A DNA stretch of 64,000 nt from Cliona cf. orientalis (lineage: Eukaryota > Porifera > Demospongiae > Clionaida > Clionaidae). This document shows positions 1 to 11,126 of this stretch, piece by piece (positions within the stretch are counted from its first letter, which is position 1; each line of letters opens with the position of its first letter). The notes below the pieces were generated by a model. It made no database searches, was not told where the DNA came from, and saw nothing but the letters and a program-made list of their open reading frames with translations. The position numbers were made by a program, and so were the translations under genes. Location: positions 3,400,545-3,464,544 of the forward strand of contig OZ005706.1 in assembly GCA_963930775.1 (NCBI GenBank), in the 5' to 3' direction.

Positions 1-165
1 CTTTACAACTGACACGGCAAAGTCATCGTAAGGATTTGTCGGTTCAACTTTTAGTAGCAGCATGTCTCCTATATTTGGAGTCCATACAGCTTGATAGTTG
101 TGATAACCTCTTACGTATGATGACCATTCATAGCAGGAGCCTTCTTCGACAACCTCGCTAGCCAT
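1..165 (-). CDS. HIRAN-like domain protein, N-terminus only (runs off the window)
   Basis: Reading leftwards from an ATG at 163-165, 55 codons stay open to the window edge. The peptide has the order W-S-S-Y-V-R-G-Y, then V-W-T-P-N-I-G, then V-E-P-T-N-P-Y-D, then F-A-V-S-V-V. The 'E-P-x-N-P-x-D-x-x-A-V-x-V' signature is the core of HIRAN-type domains, which in Rad5/HLTF bind 3' DNA ends; many early-branching animal proteins carry this fold without a helicase. The domain begins near residue 14 with no helicase part visible, so a small stand-alone protein is as likely as a Rad5-like one. It lies 160 bp from the Tigger transposase on the opposite strand. No signal peptide or membrane segment is seen. 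The domain call is from motif recognition only. Confidence 0.6.
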   Translation of the reverse strand, partial: MASEVVEEGSCYEWSSYVRGYHNYQAVWTPNIGDMLLLKVEPTNPYDDFAVSVVK

Positions 166-325
166 GGTGTCATTTAGCAATCTAGCAGCTGCTTATTGTG
201 CACATGACAGCAGCAACACCACGTGTCCCGGCTAGTCCTGAGGTAGCTGTACTGCAGCTATAGCTAGCTATATAGTGTGCCCAGTGACAGCTGTACCTGA
301 TTGTTGTGAAAAAGGAGCCCTTACT

Positions 326-1941
326 ATGGCTGCAAAACAAAATACACTGTGTCTTGCAGACAAAATGAAAGTGATCGAGTATGCCAAGCAAAATCAAAGT
401 GCTGGAACAAGGAAGATCGCCGATGTGTTTAACTGCGGTAGGTCTCAGATACAAACAATCCTGAAAAACCAAGAATCGATCACTCGTGATTACGAAACGA
501 ATGCTCCTGCTGCTAGGAAGCGTTTGCGTGGCCCACAGTACGAAGATATTGATAGCACTGTGTACGATTGGTATTGCCTGGCTAGACAGAGACTTGTGCC
601 TGTCACTGGATCTATGCTTCAAGAAGAAGCACTAATCATCGCAAGCAGTTTAGGAATCAATGAGTTCAAAGCATCTAATGGTTGGCTCCAAAGATTCAAG
701 GATCGAAACAACATCAAGCAGCTTGTAGTGAGCGGTGAATCTGGAGATGTAAGTGAGGAGACTGTTGCTGCTTGGCGAGAGAGACTTGTAACACTTACAC
801 AAGGCTATTCCCCAGAGAATATATGGAACGAGGATGAAACTGGTTGCTTCTTTCGAGCATTACCTGACAAAAGTTTGGCTGATGCAAAAACTGCTTGCAA
901 AGAGGAAAGAAGGCAAAGATTCGTATCACTTTAGCACTCATTGCAAACGCTGCTGGAGAAAAAGAAGTACCAATTGTGATAGGAAGGTCAGCCTCCCCAC
1001 GATGCTTCAAGGGCATAAGAGATAAAAAGAAACCTTTTGGTATCCCTTACTATTATTCTAATGCAAAAGCTTGGATGGATTCAGTGATCATGTTGGATAT
1101 TCTGAACAAGATCAACCGAAAGCTTGCACGACAGAAGAGAAATGCATGTGATTTTATTTCTGGACAATGTCAACTCACATTCTCCAGACTTGGTCAGCAA
1201 ATTTTCAAATACAAAGGTTGTCTTTCTTCCAAAAAATACCACATCTCGTCTACAGCCATTAGATGCTGGAATAATCAAGAATTTCAAGTCACACTATAGA
1301 AAGCTAATTGTGAAACACGCCCTTTCCAAGATTGATGGGAGTACCCTTACAGCCACTCAAATTGCAAAGTCAATAGATGTACTTACAGCTATACGGTGGG
1401 TTGAACAAGCTTGGGATGCTGTGAGTGCTGATACGATTGTCAACTGCTTTAAACATTGTGGGGTGCAGCCTTGTACTGATGAAGCCACTGATCCTTTTGC
1501 TGATCTTGATGAGGATGAGCAAGATGGAGATGAAGAATCACAAGATGAAGAGCTACAAGAATTGGTACACCAGTTTGACCCAGACTTGAATGCAAGTGAC
1601 TATGTTAATGCTGATGAAGATCTACCTACCTGTGACACTTACGACAACAGTGAAAATTGGAGAGAGGAATTGCGTGATGAAGTACTGTCCGGTGGTCAAG
1701 CAAAAAACAGGCTGTTAGTGAAAGTGACTTAGACAAAGAAGATGAGAGTGATGAGGAATCTCCAAGCACAATCACCACATTCAGAGAAGCTGTTGACTGT
1801 GGTAATAACTTGCTAAAATTTCTCATAGAAAAGGGAGAAGAGCAGTTATCTGAGAACATGTTCCAAATAATTCAACAACTACAGGTTTCTCAGTTGGAAC
1901 ACACTAAGCAGATATCCATTAGAGCATTTATTTCTCCTTAG
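326..1941 (+). pseudogene. Tigger/pogo-type transposase, frameshifted
   Basis: The reading starts at the ATG at 326. A CENP-B/psq-like N-terminal helix-turn-helix (AKQNQSAGTRKIADVFNCGR, about residues 14-35) is followed by a second DNA-binding segment ending in SNGWLQRFKDRNNIK, then a DDE_1 catalytic core. The first aspartate is in WNEDETGCFF, the second in LFLDNVNSHS and the third in SRLQPLDAGI. An acidic D/E-rich tail follows. The frame changes three times (near 900, between about 1,130 and 1,190, and near 1,720: frame 2, 1, 2, 1), so the protein cannot be made from this copy. All three catalytic aspartates survive, so decay is recent. The family uses TA targets and mobilises short elements. 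The right terminal repeat lies at about 2,020-2,078; no matching left end is seen upstream, so the copy is probably 5' truncated. Confidence 0.88.
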
Positions 1942-2019
1942 ATGTAACTGTGCTTAATTATTGTACATATACACTACAAATTACCATGGATTTGAATATA
2001 ACTCAGTAAAAAGGCCACC

Positions 2020-2080
2020 TCAATATAACAGCCAGCTAACTTAGGTCCCAAGGTGACCGTTATAATGAGGTTCCACTGTA
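2020..2080 (+). repeat. Right terminal repeat of the Tigger element, with TA target
   Basis: The stretch ends GAGGTTCCACTG followed by TA at 2,079-2,080. Read from the end inward it is CAGTGGAACCTC, the pogo/Tigger type of terminus with a TA duplication. It lies 137 bp after the transposase stop. The first 325 bp contain no inverted partner. Confidence 0.65.
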
Positions 2081-2228
2081 CCGGGTACACACGGTTGCCG
2101 GAAATTGACTCGCGAGCAGGTGCTACACTACAAGTTACCTGTGAGCAGTACTGTACATTCCAGAGTGACCTCAATCTGCACATATTACAAAAATCATGAA
2201 CCGTATGAACAGCTGTTACGTTATAGTT

Positions 2229-2335
2229 ATTCACTGGGGGCCAAGGAATTATGGCAGTAAATGAACCGATCCCGAGGGCGCAGCCCGAGGGTGAGGTTTG
2301 TTTACATTGCCATAATTCCTTGGCAACCAGTGAAT
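2229..2335. repeat. Foldback element, about 107 bp
   Basis: ATTCACTGGGGGCCAAGGAA at the left is answered by TTCCTTGGCAACCAGTGAAT at the right, with arms of about 33 bp. A central CCGAGGG-CGCAG-CCCGAGGG hairpin gives a second small stem. No coding content. A structurally similar 100-bp hairpin lies at 47,447. Confidence 0.75.
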
Positions 2336-3617
2336 CACTAATATATTTACTACTGATCGTCTAGGTTACGCATTCAGTACCTAGAAACAAAACTAACTAA
2401 AATTTTAAAGTAGAAATGAAGTAGCTAGCCAGTAAAACCTGTAGTCCGTCACTGGACACTATCAAGCTCAGTGTATGACAACCTAGACAGCTATAAACTA
2501 TTCCAGAGTAGCATAGTACCTTACAGGTCAACTTTAGTTCAGGTTCTCATCGTTTGTTAGTCACAGTATCCATGTATACAGCTACTAGAACTCATCATAA
2601 AACAGACAGACTTCGCAGCTGCTCTACAGGAGGTGTGCACTAGTTAGAGATAGCTCCTCCCACTTTGTTTACACAAGCAACCTACTTATGGTGGTGTTCT
2701 ATGTCTGCTATATACTGTATGTGTTCTCCTGTGTGTGTGCATTCAACCTATGCTCAAGCCCCAGTACAATTTCTCAAGTTCAAATGCTGAGCTGTTTCCA
2801 AGTGCATTTACACTTGCTCAGTTGCTATGCAAGATCTCTACTGTGAGTGGCTCAAGTGCCCCCCTGGGGGAAGTATGATATCTTCATATCGAACGTATTG
2901 CCCCATGGGAAGTATGATATGGAATATAATTCCTGCTTATTACCTAGGAAACAAGGCTCAGTAGTAAATATATACAGCATATACACAGTTTAACACTCTC
3001 CCTCTCCCTCTTTCTCCCTCTTTATAATAGTATTGTTGTATTATACTCTTGCTATTACATGTATCTAATCTTGCTGCTGTCTCACAGCATGGTGTTAGAC
3101 CACGTGGTATGTTTTTACATGGGACAAAGTGCTGATAGTATCATACTTTTTAAGAAATACCTACAGATCATTAAAAGCACTGAAACTTGCTATAACTTAC
3201 AAGCAGGTCATAAAACAAGCAAACATGCATTTATAGTGCTATTTTTACACCTAACCTAGGTAAATTTACTTCGCTCTAATTTCATGAAACGTACAACATG
3301 CCTTAAAATATTATGAGCACTTATCACTTTGCAGCTTTGACGATGTTCCACATCTGAACAACGAACTCATGCTTTTGTAGGCCCTTCTAAGCGCTCACGT
3401 TGATCGATCAGTAATATCATTCCACTGGAGGTGTGGTCACGATCAGTGCCTGCAATTTTTAGTGCAAAGGTCACTGTAAAGATGATCGTGCAGCTGAGGT
3501 AGATGATCATGCAGCTGAGGTGGCTATAGCTTTGACGGTAGATAGATGATGGATCAACAGATCGATTAACACTAGAAACTCATTTGACCAGGATAGAATA
3601 ATGTACGTTTTCTACCC
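2336..3617. other. Intergenic stretch without recognised genes
   Basis: Only short spurious reading frames are present. A CCCTCTCCCTCTTTCTCCCTC pyrimidine run lies near 3,000. If the Crinkler-like gene has 5' exons carrying its Walker A loop they should lie here, but I could not identify one. Confidence 0.5.
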
Positions 3618-5081
3618 GTGACTGCTACATGTGTTTGTTTGTTTTATGTTTATGTACCTCCAAAGAGACCATTTACTGATCTACTAAAAATGTCAATCTC
3701 TCTAACAGGGTTCTCTACCACTGAAGACCAGCCAAGAAAAATCATGGAGAAGATTATTCGAAAGGAATTTAAGGATAAACCAAGGCGTATTTTTTTTGTT
3801 GATTTGAGTGGTACTACCAAAAATGAGCATCTTGTTAACGATCTTGTAGAGCTGGCAACCTTGGCAGTTTCAGACAATTGGGAGGTTATTGTATCAACTA
3901 GTAGTGGTGGTGGCTGGACTCTCCATGGCCTATCTCCTACACATGATAACATAGCTAAGGTCTTGAACAGCATGAAACTACATTATCAATTCGTAGAATC
4001 AAAGGATTTCAGTGACGAGGAAGCCAAAATTTTCATTCAAACTTTTGAGGTTGGTGTGGATAAATTGACGAATGATGGTTTAGAAATAGGCAATAACCCC
4101 CGTTTAATGAGTTTGTTTACTAAAACATCCCGCTCTGACAGAAGGTATGACATGACAAAGTATGAACAAAGAAGGCTAATGTATAGTGACTACTTAAGAA
4201 AGTTCGCTAAAGATTTGATTGACCTATTGGAGAGGAGAGAATTTGATACTCATTTGAGGGATTGTCTGCTGATGCTAGAGCATGCTCGTCACAGTGTGCC
4301 CATTCCTGAAGGTCTTAAGTTAGATTATGCCGATTCATATGTGGCTCGTGAACATCTGACATATGTAGCTAATAAAGACACATTCGAGATAAGAATGCAT
4401 ATTCCCGCATTATATGATTACCTTATAGTTGACCTGAAAAAGAGATATAGCAAACCGGATAGCAATATTCGCAGCATTCCTATAGTCCAAGGATATATGT
4501 TCGAAACTGCATTCTTGTCTTCAAAGCTCCTTCGAGATAATCCACTAACCATACAGGCAGTTAACAGTGATCAACCAGCCTCTCCTCGTACGTTCCAGTT
4601 TCCTTCACTGAATCCATGTGGTAGTCAACTACTGGGAGCTTTAACAACCAACTTAGAGGAAAATTATGTATATCATTTGAGAAATCGACATCCAGCAATT
4701 GATGGTGTATGTGTTACCTGTATTGATGCCAAAAAGTACCTTCTTCTCCTACAAGTATCACTCAGTCCTTATAAGGACCATGTATCAAAAGGTAATGATA
4801 TAAAGCAGTGTATACCATCAAAGGAGGGGGGAATGGGTACAAGGAAAACAATTGCTGAATATTATCAACATCTTGGTGGAGACATTCCTAATGACCAAGT
4901 GATATACGTTTATGTCTCGCCTGAGGAAACCCGCTCACCAAATGATGTCATATTCAACCATGAGCTGAACGTTAGTGACACCAGAAGTGGTCGTGGTAGC
5001 CAGCAAAAGTTCTGGTATGGATTTCTTGACTCAGTAATGGAAAGATTAATGAAACAGATTGTGGATTCCATAGGATTGTGA
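3618..5081 (+). CDS. Crinkler-RHS-like protein: partial P-loop NTPase plus REase-like nuclease domain
   Basis: One open frame of 487 codons. Residues 55-150 look like the second half of an NTPase domain: RRIFFVDLSG as a Walker-B-like strand, WEVIVSTSSG as a sensor strand, and DFSDEEAKIFIQ as the helix that follows. No Walker A is present. Residues 355-487 match the C-terminal restriction-endonuclease-like domain of Crinkler/RHS proteins: AIDGVCVTCIDAKKYLLLLQ followed by VSLSPYKDH. Crinkler-RHS proteins are widespread eukaryotic effectors derived from transposon systems. A strong 3' splice site (tctctctaacag) ends at 3,708, in frame with what follows, so the true coding exon probably begins at 3,709 and the first 30 codons would be intron. 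AATAAA lies 145 nt after the stop. The family call is from motif order; the role in an animal is unknown. Confidence 0.68.
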   Translation: MTATCVCLFYVYVPPKRPFTDLLKMSISLTGFSTTEDQPRKIMEKIIRKEFKDKPRRIFFVDLSGTTKNEHLVNDLVELATLAVSDNWEVIVSTSSGGGWTLHGLSPTHDNIAKVLNSMKLHYQFVESKDFSDEEAKIFIQTFEVGVDKLTNDGLEIGNNPRLMSLFTKTSRSDRRYDMTKYEQRRLMYSDYLRKFAKDLIDLLERREFDTHLRDCLLMLEHARHSVPIPEGLKLDYADSYVAREHLTYVANKDTFEIRMHIPALYDYLIVDLKKRYSKPDSNIRSIPIVQGYMFETAFLSSKLLRDNPLTIQAVNSDQPASPRTFQFPSLNPCGSQLLGALTTNLEENYVYHLRNRHPAIDGVCVTCIDAKKYLLLLQVSLSPYKDHVSKGNDIKQCIPSKEGGMGTRKTIAEYYQHLGGDIPNDQVIYVYVSPEETRSPNDVIFNHELNVSDTRSGRGSQQKFWYGFLDSVMERLMKQIVDSIGL

Positions 5082-5225
5082 AAGCTTAACGTAAAAAGTA
5101 CTATTCTAGTTTACTTGCTTTCTTTAATACTTGAATTTAATGATGACGATATACAGTTAGGGGTGGTGCATGATAGAAAGTTAAACGTTTACGTATACAG
5201 CATTATCTCAAGGATTAACACATGC

Positions 5226-5231
5226 AATAAA
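5226..5231 (+). terminator. Poly(A) signal AATAAA
   Basis: Canonical hexamer 145 nt downstream of the Crinkler-like stop codon on the same strand, and the first one after it. Confidence 0.45.
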
Positions 5232-5350
5232 TATGTATTACCACTCGAGTCGTATCGTACTTGAGGTAGAACGCATACTAGAAGATGCAGCCATACATAG
5301 ACATGCACTTTCTTTGCCCCCACGTGCAAGATATGTATATCAATTTTTTT

Positions 5351-6025
5351 AAGGAGACCACACACTAAGCAGAAAAAAATTGTCCGGAAACCACAACATA
5401 TAGATGCTTAGTAGAGCCATACAATACAAGCAGGCTGCCTATACTCCAATTTTGGTCAAATTGGGTAAAGGTTGTCAAGTCTGTGTGCGCGTGGGCGGAA
5501 ACATTGCAAATGTATGGCTTCCCTATACAAATAATTATATTGGGAAACTTCAAAGAGCCATAACTTTAATTGTAATATGTGAATCAAAAATTTGTCTGGT
5601 CAAACCTCTAGTTTCGACCCATTCTGCGTGCCCATGTAAAAATTGTCCCCCCCAGTACTCCCAACTCCGCATTATTTATTTGAATTTGCTTTTTTCAAGG
5701 GGACCACACACTAAGCAGAAAAAATTGTCCGGAAACAGAGCTGGATGCATAGTAGAACCATACAATGCAAGCAGGCAGTGTAAACTTCAATTTTATCAAA
5801 AGTTGGTAAAGGTCGTCACGCCTATGTGCGCGAAGCCCCGCCCCTCACGTAGCGCGTGGGCGGAAAACATTGCTAATGCATGGCTTCCCTATACAACATA
5901 TGGGAAAACTTCAAAGTGCCATAACGGCATGAATTAAAATTTTTCAGGTCAAATCTCTAGTTTCAACCCATTCCGCGTGCACATGTAAAAATTATGTCAC
6001 CAAGTCCTCCCAAACCCCACATGAA
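5351..6025. repeat. Two tandem copies of the ACCACACACTAAGCAG dispersed repeat
   Basis: Copies start at 5,351 (AAGGAGACCACACACTAAGC) and 5,697 (AAGGGGACCACACACTAAGC), about 340 bp apart. Shared internal landmarks are ATTGTCCGGAAAC, CCATACAA(T/A)(G/A)CAAGCAGG, GTGGGCGGAAA, ATG(G)CTTCCCTATACAA and CAAACTTCAAAG-type segments. Further copies on the other strand lie at 52,560-52,934 and, split in two, at 52,960-53,091 plus 53,764-53,980. A fragment lies at 6,293. No convincing reading frame, so a non-autonomous family. Confidence 0.8.
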
Positions 6026-6292
6026 TTAGCTACATTATTTAAATTCTGTACAGGCTCTATGGACGTACGTGGAATACGGGACTTCCCCCGCGCATTCGAA
6101 CCGAGCCACTAAATCTAACATTATTTTACTCGGATATGAAAGTAAAACTAAAAATTCTGCCCACAACATTTTTGAAGATTTTTCATTTATATATAAATTT
6201 TATCTCATAAAACCCTTCCCACGGCTAGATAAGTTAATTATTTACATTACATTACATTACTCATACAGAAATTCTTTTATCTAATGGTGAAC

Positions 6293-6350
6293 AAGGGGAC
6301 CACACACTATAAGCAGGAAAAAAAAACAATTGTCCGGAAAACACCACAAA
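6293..6350 (+). repeat. Fragment of the ACCACACACTAAGCAG repeat
   Basis: AAGGGGACCACACACTATAA followed by GCAGG and ATTGTCCGGAAA repeats the first 55 bp of the copies at 5,351 and 5,697. The rest of the element is absent. Confidence 0.75.
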
Positions 6351-7264
6351 GTACTGGTGGATTGCATATGAAGGTGGCATCGTTGGCTCTGAGGGAGTGG
6401 TGGCTGCCAAGAAAGTAGGTAATCCAAGAGCTGCAATGATAGAGGAAGTTGGTGGGGAGTGTAGGGATACCGAGTGATCTGCAAGGCCGTTGCAAGTGAA
6501 GCCTTACATTAAATTTGTGGGCATAACTAGTGTGTTGCAGGATAAGAGAATCGATACATTGATCTAGGTAAGCAGCTGCCTGAGCACTTGCATCTGGCCT
6601 CATCTGGTACAGCAGTCTCCACCCTGAGCCTTTCTACCACGCTCACTGTCACAAGAAATGTCCAATCACACATGGGTGCAGGTATTCAGCTCGTACATAC
6701 TGGTCTTGAGCACCAGGTGTCAAGACGCACTGCCGGAGCTGATTTCCTACCAGCAGCTGATAGTGCAGCACAGCCAAATATTTTGATATTTCTCTTGGCT
6801 GCACGATATAGACTTCTGGATCTGTACATGGACAGCACAGACCCCTGGGGACATGGAGTATCCAATGTGTGATCTTACTTTTTGAGTAGTTATATGGGGT
6901 GCAGGAATAAACTAACTGGGCAGTATTGCATGAGATAATCAAGTCGATTCCCGCCCCACAAGCCATATTTAATGTAGGGGATTTCTCCCACATGCATAGA
7001 AGATGTTAAGGATAGCACCGACGGGTGATACATGCAGACACAAGGTGCATTAATACAGTTACCCATTTTGGAGGTGTGATTATGTTGCTCACAATGGACA
7101 TTATGTGTGTGTAAATCCCTAATATGGTAATCCAACGCTACACACATTTTTAATGGTGTGCAGTTCTTGAAGCAAGATGGCCAACACCACACTTTGTGAG
7201 TTCATTGGTAGTGCAAAAAAGTAACGGGATAACTACCTATGTACCTGACTATGCAGTTATCATC
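6351..7264. other. Intergenic stretch, no supported gene
   Basis: Open frames occur on both strands but none has a recognisable motif or splice-consistent continuation. An (ATTAC)n run lies just upstream at 6,244-6,262, next to a segment with a reversed B-box-like gATTCGAACC-type motif at 6,097, resembling the repeat at 56,500. Confidence 0.4.
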
Positions 7265-9511
7265 ATGACAATACTTGGTATCGTCTCTACACTGGAACTG
7301 AATGTTCAGCCAAAGTGGAATGAGTCTGTCTCATTCTCAGCTTCCAGATTATCAGATCAGGCTCCCCTATACAGCATCCTTGATGACGCTGAACAAGGCT
7401 ATGTGAACCTAGGTTCACTACAGTCGTTCACAATGGCCCTTACAGCTCAAGAAAAGGAAGACGTCATAAACTCAATCCTATTGGCTCAATTAACTGCTAC
7501 CCGAATGTATAGCAGGGAGACAGAGTACTCGGAGTGGTATCGAATATATGTACAGGCACTAACAAAATTAGGCTGGATGGTCGACACATACCGTTTCATG
7601 GAATACACTCCAACTGGTAGCACTATCAATCTTGCTGAAGCTACACTTAAACTGCTAGGACTCCTATGCATTAAGCCAATCCAATTACAGGTAAATGTCT
7701 AAAACTGTAGGACTAAATACTTCGTAGTCCTTATACGTTATACACTTTATTGACTACTATTTAGGTATCCCGGAATCTCCTTACAGCGTACAGTAACCTC
7801 CTGTCCTCAGATCGCCGTGTGTTGATGTTCACCAACCACACAACAAAACTTACCAGTGACCTGCAAGCTAGCTTTCAGGTTCTTCCCGCTGCATCAATAC
7901 TCAACGGAATTACGTCAATTGTGTTTTCTAACTTTCACTTCACATCTAGCAAGCCTACTAACAGGTACAATTGTGAACAGATCAATGGAGTAATAATTAT
8001 TCAATCACTGATTATGAGTGGTACACTGTCAAAACTAGGTAGCTCTTGTGCATTGGATGGAAAAAAGGTTTATTATTATTATTAAATTTTAAGTTTGGAA
8101 GAACTCTCCCTCCCAAGATTGACTAGATACCCAACCAGCCTTGGCTCACTGAACTGTGGCCACATGATATGAAGGGATTAAGCTTCCTAAGAGCAACTGA
8201 CTCTTCCAAAGGTAGAAGTTTTGATTTCGGATTAGAGCACAATATCATACCTTAGGACTATGATTATTTGCAGGACCTGGTATAAAATTAGCAAATTTCG
8301 GACATAGTGCAATTAGTGGGTAGTACTTATAGCAATTTTCCAAAATATACCTTCTATTTATTCGAAAAATTAGTATTTGTGGGTACAACTTTTAGCAAAT
8401 ATCGGTCAAATTGCTAAATTTAGTACCCGCAAACAAAGTGTCCTTAAGGTATCTGGCTAGACTGCAACTTTATAGATGCATAAACATGGTCTCCAGATTT
8501 ACAGATTTGCAAATACAAAATCTGCATAAGCAAAGATACTGGCAAATTTTGGATATTTAGCTATTATTGAGCTGCCTTGTGTAGAAACTAATAATATCAA
8601 TAATTTAAAAGCATGCAAAATAATATCTATATTGAAAACAGGAGAATAGCTTCAAGGCACTATTCTTTGTAACAGCAATGAAGCATGTTACTCAACAAGG
8701 TATGCATGCTCATGATGCATGTGTGCTTGCATCTGGTCAATACCTCAGCCTTTGGTAGATAGTATACCCGAGTCCGGATAAGTTAGTGTTCTCATGATAT
8801 GCATTGTAATGTGCTAGTGGTATGATTGGCCTGTAGTCAATAATTATTGTCTAGCTATAGATCAATCGGATATAAGACCAGGACCTGTAAGGGGGCTTGT
8901 CCAAAGTCCTTGTGGAAAAGTTAACATCATTATGACATTAGGGGGAGGAGGATTTGGTCCATGACATTTTACAACTGCATTGTCAGCGGACAGCAGTGTC
9001 AAAGTTTGCATTTTAGTGACAGCTGTGTCAAGCACTACGTAGCTGAAAGTGTACATGTAGCTACAGGCAAGCAAGAAACTGTCAAAGAAGCACAGGTATG
9101 CAATGAATCCATGAAGACGTAGCTAGCACTGTAGAATACAAGTGAATACCGATCTATGCTGAAATGCTGTGATATTAAGGGGAGGGGCGGGGGTAAACTG
9201 TTAACGTCATAATTTTTCCACAAGGACTTTGAACAAGCCCCCTAAATGATTTCCAGAGCACTAATGGTGAGTCCTAATGGTGAGTCAGTCCATAACAACA
9301 CTAATAATTATAAGGTAGATCTAATAATAAAAAATAGTCATCACTGCTCTTTAGGTACCTGACACACCTCTGGAATTCAGATGAAGTCAAACTACAAGCT
9401 GCTGTATCTGTGGGATCTCTAAATCATGCAGATTATGCTGTCTACAGAGAGGCTGTAAAGAGAAATCTTGGAAATGCAGCTAAAGATTTTGTGCTAGAAG
9501 TACCACTGTAG
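7265..9511 (+). CDS. Uncharacterised conserved-family protein, three exons
   Basis: Exons 7,265-7,690, 7,765-7,964 and 9,355-9,511 join to 260 codons. Junctions are GT-AG and phases agree (0, then 2, where AG joins G to give Arg). The start is the first in-frame ATG; the frame is open further upstream, so an extra 5' exon is possible. Features: residues 1-20 of mixed hydrophobicity, an acidic helix with EKEDVINSILLAQLTA, a W-Y-R-I-Y-V-Q-A-L-x-K-L-G-W segment, and a C-terminal NLGNAAKDFVLEVPL. This pattern recalls a small family in bacteria and fungi whose function I cannot name, so horizontal origin is possible but untested. The second intron (1,390 bp) hosts two foldback elements. AATAAA follows 15 nt after the stop. 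Confidence 0.7.
8247..8453. repeat. Imperfect foldback element in an intron
   Basis: ATACCTTAGGAC at the left is answered by GTCCTTAAGGTAT at the right, and the inner flanks TTTGCAGG / CCCGCAAA also pair. About 205 bp. No reading frame. Confidence 0.5.
8891..9242. mobile_element. MITE with 30-bp TIRs and TAA target duplication (PIF/Harbinger-like)
   Basis: GGGGGCTTGTCCAAAGTCCT at the left end is matched by the reverse complement of GGACTTTGAACAAGCCCCC at the right end. TIRs of about 30 bp continue into TTGTGGAAAA. The element is flanked by TAA on both sides (8,888-8,890 and 9,243-9,245). A three-base TWA-type duplication is characteristic of PIF/Harbinger. It lies in intron 2 of the 7,265-9,511 gene and is non-coding. 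Confidence 0.78.
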
Positions 9512-9526
9512 GGATAACAATAACAT

Positions 9527-9532
9527 AATAAA
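9527..9532 (+). terminator. Poly(A) signal AATAAA
   Basis: Hexamer 15 nt past the stop codon of the three-exon gene. The short spacing is plausible for a compact 3' UTR. Confidence 0.4.
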
Positions 9533-10460
9533 CACTGGAGATGAAGTATATATAGATAGCTACTATAATTATAATTATTATACAATTATTAATTGAGAGG
9601 AATGACTACCTATTCCAATATTTGGCAGGTCCTGTATTATGTACCATATTATCACATGCCTACCATATCTGTGTAGACATGGAGAAGGCTTGTGCCAATC
9701 TTTATGCATACCATGTACTAAGTGAATTATTTGAGTGTGGACACACCAAATATTAATAGCTATAGAGCTCGGTTACAGACAAAGAATATTTCCTGCATGT
9801 CCTGTTTACAAAAACGTGACATTTTCTCACATTCCCACACATGGCAAAGGATTTAATAGGCAGAATTTTGAATGAAAATGATTAATGACATTGTGCAGAA
9901 TTTAGTTTTGTCCAACTAATTTCCTACATGCACAACATTGAAATTTTCATTGAAGGGTTTCAGTTAAAAAAGAAACCATTATTAAAAATCAATTGAGACG
10001 TAACGCTGTCACCATGCAGTTGGACAGCATGCATGATTCACTTTGGTCTCTCAGTGATATCAATGGTCATCCTCTGCCAAGTATTCAGTGACATTGGCTA
10101 CATCACACCCACTTTATAATTACAGCCATGTCAACGTCTACAATTAGCAGCTGCCAACTCCGCACTATACTGGTCTTCCTCCCTGGAACACACTACGTAC
10201 CTCAGCAAAATTAATCTGATACAGACAAATTAATGTAGAGAATTTTACATCTGTTACACCACTTCTTCAGCCCTCTGCAGTTCAGCCCACATTCTCCGCA
10301 AGTGGAGCTGTCTGATTCCTGCCCTACACCCTATAGATCCTAATGCACTTTGTTTGCGACGTAAAAACGAGGTAGGCAGCTGATTTTGTGGTAACAGACT
10401 GACAGACACACACAACGACTACCGTAACCCTGCGGTACGCGGTGCATGCACGAGGGTTAC
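9533..10460. other. Intergenic stretch between convergent genes
   Basis: No gene seen. At 10,386-10,462 a segment beginning CAGACACACACAACGACTAC and containing CCGTAACCCT...GAGGGTTAC is repeated at about 15,640-15,712, so it is a dispersed repeat. Confidence 0.45.
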
Positions 10461-10666
10461 TGTAGGACGGGTTTTAATTGCGTAGTTTAATGATTACGTT
10501 CTAGTCAAGTCAGGCCAAATTGCGAATCCAATAATTGCGATGGACCCTGTACCGTATTGTAGTATACATGCACGTTTATGTTTGCGAATCTATTAATTGC
10601 AAAACTTAGAAAAAATTCGCAATTCGCAATTAATAGATACTCACAATTAAAACCCGACCTATGGTA
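10461..10666. mobile_element. TA-flanked foldback MITE, family 1, copy 1
   Basis: TGTAGGACGGGTTTTAATTG at the left is answered by CAATTAAAACCCGACCTATG at the right. Inner repeats GCGAATC(C/T)A(A/T)TAATTGC occur twice in opposite orientation. A second copy at 50,186-50,396 is very similar end to end. Terminal TA-CCGTA / TACGG-TA is degraded in this copy. Confidence 0.85.
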
Positions 10667-11126
10667 ATTAATGGATACAGAGTGCTCTTGTTCTCCAGTC
10701 TGATATACTTGAGGCGAGAGGTGACCATTAAGGACCATAGAGAATAAGCCCCTCCTTTGTTTTAAGGAGGGTACAACTACAGGATTCTACGGTGATAATA
10801 TTATGTACAGTTGTAAACTACTCTTACTTTCCCTGTCTCTCATTCGCATATGAAAATTATCCAGTATCTTTCCCAGAAAACATGATTCAGTTGGTTTTTC
10901 TGGAAATTCCTTTTGTGTAATTCTACATGCAACTGTACTCATAGATATTTACTCTTGTTAATGATAATATTGTCTATGCATACAATGAGAAGTGGATTAA
11001 TGTGACCAACCAATACTTACCATTATGTACAATAGAGAGAATGAATACCTATTTCAATGCTTGTATGTATTGCTTTCAGGCTCCAATGATAAAAATAATC
11101 TAACAAGTCAGTAAATTTGGTGTCTT

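Noticed and set aside
3059-3259. 66-codon frame as the missing Walker-A exon of the Crinkler-like gene
   Set aside because: No G-x4-G-K-S/T loop and no suitable donor in phase.
6307-7192. Minus-strand frames of about 100 codons
   Set aside because: No motif, no consistent splice sites, and composition no different from the surrounding intergenic DNA.
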